Origin: Ischnura elegans | Lineage: Eukaryota; Arthropoda; Insecta; Odonata; Coenagrionidae | Direction of reading: 5' to 3' | DNA length: 64,000 bases | NCBI RefSeq assembly: GCF_921293095.1 | Contig: NC_060252.1 | Location: 43,214,881 to 43,278,880 of the forward strand | Shown here: one piece after another, positions 1 through 11,616 of the stretch | Layout: each line of letters starts with the position of its first letter | Position numbering within the stretch: position 1 is the first letter of the stretch | Translations under genes and position numbers: made by a program | Notes under the pieces: generated by a model | What the model was told of the DNA's origin: nothing | Database searches by the model: none | Seen by the model: the letters and a program-made list of their open reading frames with translations, nothing else

Positions 1-1320
1 CGAATAACATACGCACGATATACACGATAAGATTAACCTACCTTAAACTGATAGCGTAGTCACGATCTTGAAACAAATCCCGATTTTTTTAACGAAATCA
101 GGATTCCTCATTAAAAGTACAGTAAGAAAACAAGAGTAGAAAAATTATTTACGACATAAACTTTGAGAAAATAATATTGAAAATGATCCTCTCAGAGGCT
201 TGCAAATGACGAAATACTGACATAAAGCGATTTACAATACCCTGGGTATTAAGGTAGGTACCGCGGTAGATGCAAAAAATCACGAATACTGGGTATAGAG
301 GGTGTTTCAGGGGGAATATGCGATATTTCAGGAGATGGTAGGGGAGACAATTATAAGCTTTTTTTGTCCACAAACATGGGGTCGCAACTCCTTAGTTACT
401 GAGCTATGGCAATGAAAACATTTCTTGGATGCACACTACAGTTGTCATGAAAAGTCTAAATTTTTTCCATTCCATTTATAAATGTTAAATTACGTAATGA
501 ACATGACAAGAATACACATTTTTTAGGGAAGCAATAATAAGAAAAATGTATATTGGATCCAAACCTCTCTTCAATGCACATTCCTCAACGAAGGAAAGAA
601 TTATTGAAGTGAATAATTGTTCTACTTTCCAGTCGTTTTCACATTTGAATTGGCCTTAAACTGTGTGAGCATTAATAATAATTGCACTGTAATTAAACCA
701 ACCACTCCCCTGGAAATTAAAAGGTGCATGGTACCGTTACGCTCGAAAAGACATTAAATCCAGTGCAAAGATTATTTTAGGAACATCTATTGGGAGCAAA
801 TGCACAAAAATACATGATGATAGTAAATATAAGCTGATATTATTACATGAATATCAACATCAATTACACCTTATTCAGCTCCTCTAAGGGACTGACCCCG
901 AGACTACTTCCCACCCCGTTTGAACTACCTGTATAGTTAAATATATTTTATTAATTGAAATATTCGGTATTGAAGGCGAACTGTTCACTGTGTTACAGTT
1001 CTCTATTACCTGTTCACACTGTCCTGTAGGGTTAAACAAGTCGCTCGCAAACGCTGAAGCCTTTTCTTCACTATTTTTAAAGTTTTAACAGAAAATTTAT
1101 TTACAATTGTTTGAAAAATAATGATTTATCCACTTATTACAGTTCTCTTAGTAACGTTGTAGGAATGGGAAAAAATAAAGTGAAAATTCTTTAGCAACTG
1201 TGGTCAATAGGGTGGTTTCCTATTATTTTTTTATTGCCAATATCGGAAGATTATTACTCCTGGAGTACGTATTTCACGCTTTTAGATTTTTAAATGACGA
1301 TATCTATTTTTCGCGATTAA
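1..1320. other. AT-rich stretch with no recognisable gene
   Basis: I see only short chance open frames, no splice-bounded coding segment and no transposon terminus that I can pair. The composition is AT-rich, like the intergenic DNA elsewhere in the window. Confidence 0.5.
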
Positions 1321-1329
1321 ATGAAAAGA

Positions 1330-1880
1330 GAAAATTTTCAAGCGCGCGAAAACGCGACGGGTAAGGAAATCTCTCCGTGTGACGTATTTCTGGTTCCCCC
1401 TCCCGCCTTGTGAGGTGACCTTGATCGAGGCTCTGAGCGCTGATAGGACGCAGGATGCTAGCGGGTAGCTGAGTATCTTGCTGGATGGTAGCGCTTGGCT
1501 GAAAAAAGGTTTATTAATACCTTATCAAACGAAGGAAACTTTCCGACCTTAGCCAGTTTTAATAGGTGATTATTAAGACATATTTCCCTGAGCTCTGCGC
1601 CTCATGCATGCATTGGTAATCTCAGACGATGTATAACTCCTATCTTCTCCTATTGAAACTAGGTCCCTGTGGCGTCACGTGGAGTGGCATCGCATGGGCG
1701 CCAATCTGGCCCTTTTCAAATGAGGATAAAAATTGACCATTGCCATTCGTCTAAACCGGTATTTCTAAAACGAAATAATTTGTATATTATGAATACAGTA
1801 AAGGTGGGTAACAAATCGCAATCAATGCCTTTCGGTTTCTTTGATGAAGGAAACTACCCTATCACATGATCCTCTATCAA
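1330..1880. repeat. CpG-richer block, probably a dispersed repeat
   Basis: Base composition changes sharply here to CpG-containing sequence with short G/C tracts, then returns to AT-rich DNA. Short reading frames cross it but resemble nothing I know. A decayed DNA element is the simplest reading, because isolated CpG-rich islands of this size elsewhere in the window sit inside transposons. I could not find a second copy or terminal repeats, so this remains tentative. Confidence 0.25.
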
Positions 1881-2084
1881 TTTAGACTCAATGAAAACAC
1901 AAGCGGCAGTCGATTTTGTATAAAAAATAAAATTATGCTTAAATAGGAATGGAAAAAATTAACCGGATGGCAATATGGTCATACGAGCAATGAGGTGGTG
2001 CTCTGCTATTTAGACAGATTTATGCGAAAACGGCGTCTAGGCTTCCGTGTAATAACTATATTGGAACCATATTTTCATATACAT

Positions 2085-2795
2085 CTACATAATACCCCGC
2101 AAGCCGCCTAAAAGGCGTGTGGCAGGGGGTGTTAGGACACCAGCCGTTTACAGCTATTAAAAAAAAGGGAAGTGCTCTAACGAGGTTGGGACAAGCGTTT
2201 ATTAAAGTCCTTTATTGTTCGGGGGAAAAACGAATTCCCATATCTATCCGTTCGGCAAAAAATCTCTCTTAATTTATCGCTTCTGTCGGACCTGGAGATA
2301 TAGTGTGGCTCTAAGATTATGTTCTCTGTGTCGCTCTTAAAGATATCCATTCTTAATTGTTCAAGCAATCTAAGCCTAGCGCGCAGCCTCCGAGTCTCCA
2401 ACGGCTCCCAGCCTAATTCGCTTAATATCTGGGTAACACTGTCTGTACGCCCGTAGCGGTTTTTGACGAAACGCGCAGCCTTCCTTTGTATCTTATTCAG
2501 TTCGCGGATTAAGTCTTTCTGCACTGGATCCCATACACTCGCTGCATATTCAAGGTGCGGTCGGACGAGAGCGAAATAGCACCTTTATTTTACTTTCTCA
2601 TCCGAAAATCTTCCCACAATACGCTTGACGAATCCTAATTTCTTCAGGGCTATGCCGTAAATATTCTTTATATGTGTTCCCCACGTGAGGTTCGAGGTTA
2701 TCGTAACTCCCAGGTACTTCACTTCGTCTGTTGCCTTTATGTTAATGCCATGTACTGCATAAACATTAGTGGACTTTTAGTCTAGAAGACATTTA
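2085..2795 (-). pseudogene. CR1/Jockey-like retrotransposon 3' end, broken
   Basis: The minus strand encodes the C-terminal part of a non-LTR reverse transcriptase. It contains the thumb-region block VRPHLEYAASVWDP followed by a QRKAARFVKNRYG block, then the conserved tail with CRTDRYGNSFFPRTI. The frame is open for about 115 residues (2177 to about 2580). One in-frame TAA near 2588 separates it from an upstream segment that still reads as KYLGVTITSNLTW, so the copy is dead. The 3' untranslated end at 2085-2150 carries the same terminal module as the copy at 9.5 kb, including a CATCTACAT-type tail. It is 5' truncated near 2795, with no endonuclease or palm motifs. Clade assignment within CR1/Jockey is by resemblance only. 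Confidence 0.85.
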
Positions 2796-3236
2796 GGCTT
2801 ACGCTGACGTCGGATTGTATCGATGAAGATGATTTAGTGTCATGCTTAGCAAAAGCCATGTCCAATAATCTGCACTTATACAATTGTTTATGTAAATATT
2901 TAAAGATTTTTCAACAAAAATTATTTTTAAGACGAATTTTATTATCAAAATGTCAAGATTTAAAATTTAGGGGAAAATATTATTCATAAAAATATACTTC
3001 GAATCAACAGCATAGCAAACAACATCCTTACTGGATTAAAAAGTGTAATACACAGGCGTTTTGGTGGGATATTCTTTGTTCGCAACTATATATGTCAACT
3101 AAAATGACCATTAGTGATCTAAAATGACTCAATTGAAAATCTTCAATATTAAGCGAAAATATTTACACCCCATTACTCAGATAATGTATTACGGCTCTAA
3201 TAAACCCCATTTCCTTTTACTGCGACGATATATCCG

Positions 3237-3716
3237 ATGACGAGGTGGATTTCTTTTGAAGATAATGTACTAATGATACAAGTAATTAACCTTCTATGTA
3301 TATGGGGAAAAAAGTATCCAAACAAAGTTTGTGCCGCCACTATCGCTCCGCGGAATAGTGGGTTTCCTTTCCAGTGGGTTGTTATTCTTTGGTCAGTGAG
3401 GGAAATTCAAACAATGCAAACCGTTTCCTATCTCCGTCGTCCAAATACGCGACCGACTACTGAGTCTCCCGCAACCCAGAGCATGATTCGCGATGAACTC
3501 TGTAGAATAGAGGCGCATTCGACGGCATCATGCGCGCACAATGGGAACGCTCCTCTGAATTTTCCTTCGCCTATCTCAACGATACGGCAAAAATCACTAC
3601 CCACGTATTTGAATGCAGTTGATTTTGAAGGAGTTTTAGCTTTTCCGGAAGGACTGACGAGCACATTGCCAGAACGCGTTTTTCTTACGATCGAGAGGGA
3701 TATGTTCCTATCTTGA
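3237..3716 (+). other. Unrecognised overlapping open frames, CpG-rich
   Basis: A 159-codon frame is open on plus and a 78-codon frame on minus (3664-3428) across a CpG-richer patch. The plus product contains a CRIEAHSTASCAHNG segment and has no signal peptide, membrane span or motif I recognise. The minus product is glycine/serine-rich and equally unrecognised. In GC-richer DNA, open frames on both strands arise by chance, so I do not call a gene. A decayed transposon or an exon of an unknown gene is possible. Confidence 0.2.
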
Positions 3717-3719
3717 TTT

Positions 3720-4335
3720 AAGATGCCTTTGTCAGCAGGCGAAAGGGGGAAAAGTGGTCAGCTTGTTGGAGGTTGGATGATTGAGAAAATTTTCAGTCGC
3801 AATTGACGCACTAAAACCTTTTAAAGTGATAATTGTTTAGGTATCAGTGGTCACCATAGATTTAGTTCTGTGTACCGTGTAGCATATTGAGCCCTGAAGG
3901 TCTTTTTTTAGAGTAGAGAGTAGGGAAGGGTGTAGATATAATGGTGGGTTGATAAATAAAAGGGTAAATTTAGATGTTCTCACAGGTAAAAGTTATTCAA
4001 GAAATGAGAATAGAGTGAAAGAAAGAAAAATCAGCCTGCCATAATCAGCATTACCAATTTACAATAATAAAGGTTAAAACTTTAAGCATGAGAAACGTCA
4101 GCTGAATCATAATTTCAAAGGCAGTCAAGGTTAAAGTATGGTGAAACAATAAAATCTGCAGAACCATGAAGTAGGGATATAGAGCCTAAAAATAGTCTAA
4201 TAAACAGGAGCGAATCAAAAACAGTCCCGAATCGCAATGATACTAGTTTCAAAGTAATAACCTTGGCATTAATTAATGGTCGTAGTTTAAGGAATTAAAT
4301 TCCCGAATTCTACCATTTAATTCATAGGACGAAGT
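3720..4335. other. No gene seen
   Basis: AT-rich sequence with A-rich, purine-biased runs on plus. No open frame of note, splice-bounded exon or repeat pair was seen. Confidence 0.45.
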
Positions 4336-4339
4336 AAAA

Positions 4340-5010
4340 TGTTATTATGGGAACAAATAGTTGACTAACAGATGAAGATTTAGACGGTAAATTCTTCCCA
4401 AAATCGTTCATTGTTCATCGAAAAGATAGAATTAATCGAACTGGAGGCGGAGTATTTATAGCTGTAAATAATTCAATCGTCAGATAAGCGGAAACCATAA
4501 CTGATACCAGCGTTTAATCTGTGTGGTGTTCAATTAAATATCTTAAATCTAAAAATATATTAGTAGCTGGTACTAAAGAGCACCAAACACAGATTTAACA
4601 TCAAAGTTAGATTTTGAAACCCAAATAGACAGCATAGCATTCAAGTATCCTGAAAGAAACTTGATTTTGGTGAAGATTTCAACGCACACTCTAAGGATTA
4701 GGAGACGTATAGCTTCATTCCTGGGGGGGGGGGGGGATTAATTGATTTGCGAGGCATTACACATTTTTACATAAAATTCATTGTTTCAAATAGCATCCGC
4801 ACCCAACAAAGGAGACAGTATTCTTGATTTATTAGCGACAAGTATACCGCATCAGGTAATAAACGTGAAAACCGCCGAAGGAATAAGTGACCATAGGGTA
4901 GTAACTGCAAAGGTTTCTCTAAATTCCACTGAAATGTTCAAGAAAGAACGTAAAGTTTTCCTTTTTAAGAGCTGATTCTGATGGGTTTAAGAGTCATTTG
5001 AAAAATGCTT
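4340..5010 (+). pseudogene. Decayed non-LTR element endonuclease domain
   Basis: Read in shifting frames, the plus strand shows the order of an APE-type endonuclease of CR1/Jockey elements. First come FFPKSFIVHRKDRINRTGGGVFIAVNNS and a VAGT segment where the family has the strand before the catalytic region. After a 14-G run at 4723-4736 come NKGDSILDLLATSIP and GISDHRVVTAKV, which holds the SDH catalytic signature, then RKVFLF. Several stops and frameshifts break it. The orientation is opposite to the CR1-like 3' ends at 2.1 and 9.5 kb, so it is a separate insertion. No reverse transcriptase domain follows. No continuous protein can be made from it. Confidence 0.7.
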
Positions 5011-6255
5011 TCCCCGCGTTATAAGTAATTACTTGAACCTAAGATTATTGCAATTATAAAATTTTACGATTTCATTGGTAGCTTTCTTTACAAAATAGCG
5101 TTAAAATATTATGTGAAAATAAATGAAGGTATTAGAGAACCTGATGATTTTGTGAAAAGGTTAATCGTAAGGTTATTTTTGAGCCTTTTTTTAAATTTCA
5201 GTGCAGCGTCAAGGAAAGCATTTTCTAGACATATGAGAGAACTTTACCACACTTTAAAATTTACAAGCTTTACACCTGAAATTATCACTTTTCACAGTAT
5301 TTTTTAATGCGAAAATCTAATTTTCATTAATTTTTATCTTGTTTTTAAAAGAGAGAATCGAGAAAAAAATCTTTTTCGTGCATGCAGTTTCCTAAAATTT
5401 TCCGAAGAGGACTACCGAATTCCTCGGCAAGGAGTAAGGAGTGCCCCACCATAAGCCCTTCTCAAGGGCTCCCAATCTACCCAGACCGCCCCTGGATTCG
5501 TCAAGCTTTCTTGGAAAAATTTGTGATTGACATAGCAAGAGAGAGGTACTACTCCGCATACGAAATGCCATACCGTTAATATGTAACGAGTATATAAGAT
5601 TCAGCGCAGAAATACCGTGTACGTTAAATAAATAGAATACAAAGAAAATCCGCGCAGTTAAAAAAAAAGTGCTAAATCCGTAGAGAAAGCGATACACAAA
5701 TTATCAGAAATAAATTAGAATTGAAGCCGTTAGCCGAAGGATACGCTAATGGTTTATATTGCTTGAGCAATTAAAAATAAATATCATTCAGTGTAACATA
5801 AAGAGCATAAAAAGAGAATCTCTTTACCATTTCATGACCAATAGAAATCATTAACGAAGAAAGATGTTTTGCCTAACGGAAAGGTGTAGTAATTAGTTTT
5901 TTCCCTAGTTAAAAAGGACTAAAATAGGTGATAGGTGGTACTTTGTACACGCATTTGGGGTTATCTATTAATTACGGGTGGCATTTAGGGGGGCCGTGGG
6001 TCAAGGCGATTCTCACCCCATCTCATGTCGGGTACAGGATCGTACTGGCAAATATCACAATATTTTTCCGCGAGAAACAGTGCAAAATTGCGATCTAAGT
6101 AATCGAAAATAACAGTGTATAACTAATATTAAATAAAAATAATTAAATAAAATTGTGTTTTATGACCTTAGTACTGTAGATCTTTCTCTCAGTACTGGCC
6201 GTTTCCAATAATTTTGTGTTATTTATTAAGAACTAACCGTTGATGCGAGAAATAG
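5011..6255. other. Intergenic, with a possible decayed MITE near 5940-6050
   Basis: No gene is supported. At about 5955-6035 the sequence (AATTACGGGTGGCATTTAG, then GGCGATTCTCACCCCATC) resembles the left end of the inverted-repeat element at 47868-48226, so a degenerate end of that family may be present. The overlapping short frames at 5382-5697 look like chance. Confidence 0.35.
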
Positions 6256-6289
6256 GTGTTTGGTATCCCTTTAATGAATGAATTTTCCT

Positions 6290-6500
6290 TTTTTCATTTA
6301 GAGGCTAGTACCATTTTGTTAAAAAATAGCAAACTACGATTTTTTAAAAGATGGATGAAGTATAATGACGCCTGTAGCAAAATTCTTAAAGATTTCACAA
6401 AAAAATTAAATTTTCTATCGTTTTTTTCATTTGTTTATTTAGAGGTTAGCACCACTAAGTTGAAAAATGGCAGGCTACGATTTTTTAAGAGACGGATTGC
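6290..6500. repeat. Two-copy direct repeat, about 130 bp period
   Basis: Segments near 6291-6355 and 6422-6495 share an ordered set of motifs: TTTTTTCATTT, TTTAGAGG, TAGxACCA, then CTACGATTTTTTAA. This is a diverged tandem duplication in AT-rich DNA. An 82-codon frame runs through both copies, but its lysine- and phenylalanine-rich product reflects base composition rather than a protein family. Confidence 0.6.
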
Positions 6501-6944
6501 GTAAAATTACGTAGGTACCAAAAATCGAAGGATTTTACGTGGCGTAATATTACGCCCTTAGCACCCAAAGTGTTAGTAAATCCAGCGCAATGAAGCATAA
6601 TGTAACGTATTGCTATGAAAATTTCCAGATGCCACCAATGTGAAGCAAACATTTAGGCCGTTTATTCATTATTTCGTATTTAAATATTTACAGTAACATT
6701 TTTATGAGTCTATCAGGTGAAAGATACTTCAAGCATTGGCGTATTCATTGAGTTTAAATACTAAAACTTACCGAATAAATCGTATGGGATGATTCTGGAT
6801 CAGATGCGTCTGGTCTTCTCAATCCCGCTGTCCTGGTGCAAGTGACTTGGGAATGCTGTGGGCCTCTGCTTATATAGCATTGTGAGCTACCGTGGACCCA
6901 CCAAGGAGGGGAAATCGGAAGACATCATTCCTCACGGATGTTAG

Positions 6945-7026
6945 TATCACCCATGTCTCACCCAGGTATCACCCATGTCTCACCCAGGTATCACCCATGT
7001 CTCACCCAGGTATCACCCATGTGTCA
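6945..7026. repeat. 22-bp minisatellite, about 3.7 copies
   Basis: A unit reading TATCACCCATGTCTCACC plus CAGG is repeated head to tail, three times exactly and then partially with a changed last copy. There is no spacer between units, which rules out a CRISPR array. Confidence 0.9.
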
Positions 7027-7544
7027 CGTGTCCCATGATGATTTGCGCCAATAAATATTTATAAAATGACCTCTAGAACGAGCATAATATTTATTATTAA
7101 TAATTATTATTTCGTATCACTCCGAAAAAGACCGGACGAATAAAAGATATCCGATTCTCAATACTGCGAAAACATTTCCTTCTATTAAAATCAACGGTGA
7201 AATCGTACTCCAATACAAGTTATTGATTGACGTAATAGATCTTTTTCAAGAAAAAAAATCTTATTTTCAACAGGAAGTTAAGTTGTTTGCATACTTTTAT
7301 ATATCTCCCATTGCAGTATTTACGGTCTTTTGAGAAAAAACGTCGTATCATCGCTAAGATTGACGTAGGTGTTTGTTGACAATCGCGCGGTACTACATCC
7401 GCTGTGACTACAATTCGCTATTGACGCTTTTTTGTGCCCGTGAAAATTCTTTATTTGCGCAAATCCACTGCCGACGCATGTATGGTTGGACAAACATACA
7501 GAGGCTAAGACTTCCGGTCTCTGGTCGTCGGCGTTTCCTAATGC

Positions 7545-7612
7545 GTGCTCCCCTGTTAAACACCCTAGACGTGGCTCGCAGGTTATTATGTAGATGCAGC
7601 TGTAGCTGTAAT
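7545..7612 (+). mobile_element. CR1-like 3' terminal module, isolated
   Basis: AAACACCCTAGACGTGGCTC followed by GCAGGTTATTATGTAGATG matches the 3' terminal module of the CR1-like copies at 2.1, 9.5 and 14.1 kb, here in plus orientation and ending in a TGTAGATG-type tail. No coding sequence remains upstream that I can recognise, so this is a severely 5'-truncated insertion. The open frames that overlap it (7320-7685) are not genes. Confidence 0.65.
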
Positions 7613-8199
7613 GCCATCGGCGCGGCGCCCGTGAGCCTCTCTCTGGCGCAGACTGTAGTCCAGCAGGACTGAACTTACGCGGCACATCCTACCCCCTATA
7701 TTTTTTGGGGAATCGTGAGTTTCTCTTGATTAAAAATTCAGTGCTTAAGTACCCACAATGGCGCATTAAAATTTAGCTTGCATGGAATAATCTTGCATCT
7801 TACTTATGAATTCAAAATATAAAAGAGTGCTGCACATTGGAATCAAATTGGTTTCAACCGAGTTGTTTCAGAATAGTTTGAGAAATTTGTTGATCGCAGG
7901 AAATTACAGCTTATTATGATGTAATCGCTGAGAAGTGGCTTAGCTTTATTCAAGCCTAGATAGTGCGTGAACCATCCAGATGAGTTTTGTTATGTATACG
8001 TTGAAATTACTTTGAAGGCTCAAAGGTGGAGAATTACTCCCTTTTTCAGACATAAGCTTTTTTTTTACTGCCTGTTAGGTGGCCAAGATAAAGGATGGGC
8101 TCCCCATGTGTTGTGAGGCACCAGTGCAGGGCTTCTTACTGTTGGACTAAGGGAAAACGTCATAAGGAATTTGCCATTCCCATGATTTGGCGGATCCTT

Positions 8200-9535
8200 C
8201 TTCAGACTGTTATTTTTGTTGAAAAAATGAAACGAATTACACTGAAGTCAAAACACTCAGTAAAATATCCAGACAACTTTGAATCAGCGATACTAATGTT
8301 CCCTCACTCTGAAAATGTAAAAGAGCCGGAACCAATGGAGTATGTTAGTCTTAGCGAAGATTCAGAAAGTAATCAAGAACGTGATAAGGAAGGATTCGGA
8401 AACTCGGAGGACCCAAATTTTGGAGCGAGTACATCTGATGGACCTCATTTTATAGCGCAAGAGAATTTAAATGATCAAGTGCACGGTTTAAATTTTATCA
8501 AAAAAGTAGGGTGAAATATTAGGACCACGATTGGTCCTAAGATTGGTTGGAAATTGCTGGATCCACATACGAAACTTTTAATGTCTCCATCTCGCCATGA
8601 CAAATTAGAATTGACTTTTTCTCTAGAAAACCATTTGATTTTTGCAATGATGTTCTCTCCGATATGGATACTCTTAATTTTGAATTCAACACAGATGATT
8701 ACGTTTGTTCATTTACTCCTCCTAGGTTATATTAAAGACTAATCTCTACCATAATGGCAAAGAGCTCCCATTAATGCTGTTAACTCATTAAACTGAAATG
8801 AAAGAATTTTACGAGAATATGCAGTTACTTTTAGAAAAAAAATCACTACCAAAAATATAAATGGAAAATTTGAGGCCACTAAAAAGTAATTGCAATTTGA
8901 CTAGGCTTACAGCTTGGTTATACGAAATGTTGTTGCTTCATCTGCGAGGGGGATATAAGAGACAGAAAAGAATTATTACTTGAAAGAAAAATTGTCCGGA
9001 ACATAAAGAACTCGTTCCTGGATCCAAGAATGTCCTATATCAGCCTTTGGTCGATCCAATAAATATTCTTTTTCCACCTCTGCATATGAAATATATAAGG
9101 GCTTTTTCAATTTTGTGAAAGCAATGGTCAAAAATAGTGCTGATTTTTCTTATTTGAAACAAAAAGTCCTTCAATTAAGTGAGGCAAAGATCAAAGAAGG
9201 AATTTGTATTGGGCCACAGATTAAGGAAGCGCTGAAGGATTCGGAATTTCAACAGCAATTGAGGTCAACGGAAAAAAGCGCGTGGAACGCATTCAGAAAT
9301 GTATCTGGACATTCTTTAGGAAATATCATGGCTGAAAATTATTATGATCTGGTGGCTAATATAATTAATTGTACCAAAAAATGAGCTGCAATATGATTTT
9401 AAAAAATATTTTCTCGACTCACACCTTGCCTTTTTCCACCAAAACTCAGCGCTGTTAGAGATGAACACAGTGAGCGTTTCAACCAAGATGTTTTACATTT
9501 GGAAAAATATTACTTACCTAGGAAATTTTAGCAAC
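8200..9535 (+). pseudogene. Broken copy of an uncharacterised multicopy arthropod protein
   Basis: Fragments in order along plus match a large uncharacterised family that I recall from many arthropod genomes, usually annotated only as hypothetical. Recognisable blocks are: a serine/acid-rich N-terminal stretch ending FGASTSDGPHFIAQENLND (8290-8480); LDPHTKLLMSPSRHDKLE (8554-8610); a shifted-frame FCNDVLSDMDTLNF (about 8640-8680); YENMQ (8810); LVPGSKNVLYQPLVDPINI with FPPLHMKY (9013-9090); and YLKQKVLQLSEAKIKEGI with GPQIKEALKDSEFQQQL (9115-9384). Frameshifts and stops separate the blocks and the middle is deleted. The function of the family is unknown to me. A CR1-like element abuts the 3' end at 9541. 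The family resemblance is from memory and needs a search. Confidence 0.6.
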
Positions 9536-9540
9536 ATCTT

Positions 9541-10380
9541 ACATCTACATCTACATCTACAAATTACCCTGCGAGCCACCTCTAGGGTGTTTGGCAGGGG
9601 GTGATCAATCACCAGCATGCAGCATGCATTTGGACTCCCACATGCACACCACACCGTCCAAAAAACGTCCCGTATAATAACAAACTATACTACCATATGC
9701 TGTTAGAAATAGAATATAGAATAGAAATTCAGAAACATGCTTCAAGTCTTACATAGGTTAGTAGGCTACACTACAAGTCATGCAATCTATTTACGAGGTC
9801 TATTGCTGCCGTTATAATCTCTTATTGATCGAGGAAAAAATGACATTCGAAATCTGTCTGTTCTGCAATCTATCTCTCTTATTTTATTTATATGATCTGA
9901 TCTTCCGTAGTACGTTGGCGTCCGCAAGAAATGGTTAACTTCGTCAGAAAAGACACTGCTCTTGAATTTATCTAAAAGGTTTAGTCTATTTTTCAATCTA
10001 CGGTCCGACAGAGATTCCCATCCGAGTTTATGTAAGAGGTCAGTTACACTAACAAGACTATCGTAACGACCTTTCACATACCTGGCAGCTCTTCTTTGCA
10101 CGCGTTCTAACTCTGTTATTAAGCCTTTTTCATGAGGGTCCCAAACACTGGCAGCGTATTCCAAATGTGGTCTAACGAGGGAAAAGTAGCTAATTTCTCT
10201 CACTTTGTCGTCGCACTTTCCTAGTATTCTTTTAACAAAACCCATTTTACGATTAGCTTGACCGATTATTTCTCGAATATGTTTATTCCACGATAGATCA
10301 TTATTGAGTCTAACCCCTAGATATTTCACGGATTCAACTGCTTTTAACTGGGTGCCCCGAATGATATAGTTACGCTGTTA
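9541..10380 (-). pseudogene. CR1/Jockey-like retrotransposon 3' fragment
   Basis: An uninterrupted minus-strand frame (10329-9787, and in frame upstream to about 10375) encodes the end of a non-LTR reverse transcriptase. KYLGVRLNNDLSWNKHI is followed by the VRPHLEYAASVWDP and VQRRAARYVKGRY blocks, then the C-terminal CRTDRFRMSFFPRSIRDYN. The 3' untranslated part ends with the CACCCTAGAGGTGGCTCGCAG-like module and a (TGTAGA)n tail at about 9541-9560. It is 5' truncated, lacking palm and endonuclease. The coding part has fewer lesions than the copy at 2.1 kb, so it is a younger insertion. The upstream boundary is where the frame of the unrelated 10344-10823 open frame takes over. Confidence 0.85.
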
Positions 10381-10823
10381 GTAGTTAGGATGTCGTTGAG
10401 TAAGGGACATTTTCCCACATTCTTCCTTATTTCAAGCTCTTCTTTCTTGTCCATATTTTTTCCTTTGTTCTCGAAGTGAAGAATCTCCGGTATGAAGTCG
10501 CTTACATGTTCTTCTTCCCAAAGATGTTTTGCGAAGTGGGATTGTGAAATATTGCAGTACCGGTAACCGATTAAACCAAAGAAATGGTGAAACTCTGTCA
10601 CATTATATTGAAATAAAATTTTATTGTAACCAGAAGTGAATATCTTGTGTTTTTTAATTCTCCATTGCTTTTCATAGATAACAGCCAAAAAGTTATTTTT
10701 CATTATTTTTAAAAGTGCCTTTCTTGTTCTCTGAATTTGCATTAGGTTTCCAAACCCCGTTACTAACACGAAAGGAATGCAGAGCAACAGATATTTTGTC
10801 ATTTCACAGATGTTGAGTGTCAT
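10344..10823 (-). CDS. Hypothetical 159-residue frame, unrecognised
   Basis: An ATG-initiated minus frame runs 159 codons in AT-rich DNA, which is longer than expected by chance. Its N-terminus has a hydrophobic stretch (MTKYLLLCIPFVLVTGF, residues about 8-24) that could be a signal anchor. The rest is lysine-rich and mixed, with a CNISQSHFAKHLW segment. A CAG preceded by pyrimidines lies just upstream of the ATG, so it could be an internal exon. The last dozen or so codons fall in the neighbouring CR1-like element, so the true end is probably disrupted. I do not recognise a family. It may equally be a piece of a decayed transposon. Confidence 0.25.
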   Translation of the reverse strand: MTLNICEMTKYLLLCIPFVLVTGFGNLMQIQRTRKALLKIMKNNFLAVIYEKQWRIKKHKIFTSGYNKILFQYNVTEFHHFFGLIGYRYCNISQSHFAKHLWEEEHVSDFIPEILHFENKGKNMDKKEELEIRKNVGKCPLLNDILTTNSVTISFGAPS

Positions 10824-10829
10824 ATTGTC

Positions 10830-11610
10830 TGTGATTAAGGGTCTCCAGCAAAGTATTCGTGGTGGATTTTCATATATTTTTTAAGAATGGACATTTCGGT
10901 CAAAGCTCTAATGGAATTGGTGGTTCACCTTGCCCGTTGGCCCTAAAAGTGTTTCTATCGTAATTTTTCGATGGTCTGCAATGCAATTTGTCACGACCTG
11001 CGTCTGCTCATACGTGATTTTTTGATGATATCTTCCGCAAGTCACTGCTAATTATTGTTTTATTCAACTTTTATCCTATAAGTAAGAATTGAGGAGCAAA
11101 ATTCGTTCATTTGTCAAACTTTTAAGGTGAATTAACGAAGGACACATCCGTATTAATCCATAAATACCACTAATTGTCTTTATCGACTGCCAACAACTCT
11201 TGCCGAAATATTCGTCTGCTAGGAACAGTTGCCGCGGAATTGGAACACCGCACGCCCTTGCCATTGGCTACACCATTTTCGGGCTGGAGGAACTCAGAAT
11301 TTTTCATACAAACGTCACTTCCGCCGCATCGCTCCTTACCGACCCCCTGACATGTACTCTCCGCCCGGCGGTGACTTTCCGACCGTCCCACTCGTAATCG
11401 CAAGGGGCGGTATGATACCGTATACCGAACGAAAACTCCGCCCGGCGGTAGCGTACCGCCCGCTCGTTCGTAATAGGCCCCTAGGTACAGCATTACTACC
11501 ACACATTATATAAGCATTGTCAACAACTTATCCAATATCGTTTATCTAAATCTAGCAATAAGTCGTAATTTCCGCAAATAAAAAGATTGAGAATGACGAC
11601 AACAAACTGT
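10830..11610. other. No gene seen; GC-rich patch 11210-11500
   Basis: The GC-rich patch has overlapping open frames on both strands, and a short unit (CTCCGCCCGGCGGT) occurs twice, at about 11358 and 11436. This looks like part of a repeat, not a gene. The rest is AT-rich without features. Confidence 0.4.
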
Positions 11611-11616
11611 GCCAAT

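Noticed and set aside
6945-7026. CRISPR-like array
   Set aside because: The 22-bp units abut without spacers and the window is clearly eukaryotic. It is a minisatellite.
7320-7685. Protein genes on both strands around 7.3-7.7 kb
   Set aside because: The frames overlap a CR1-like 3' module and each other. The products show only composition-driven patterns.
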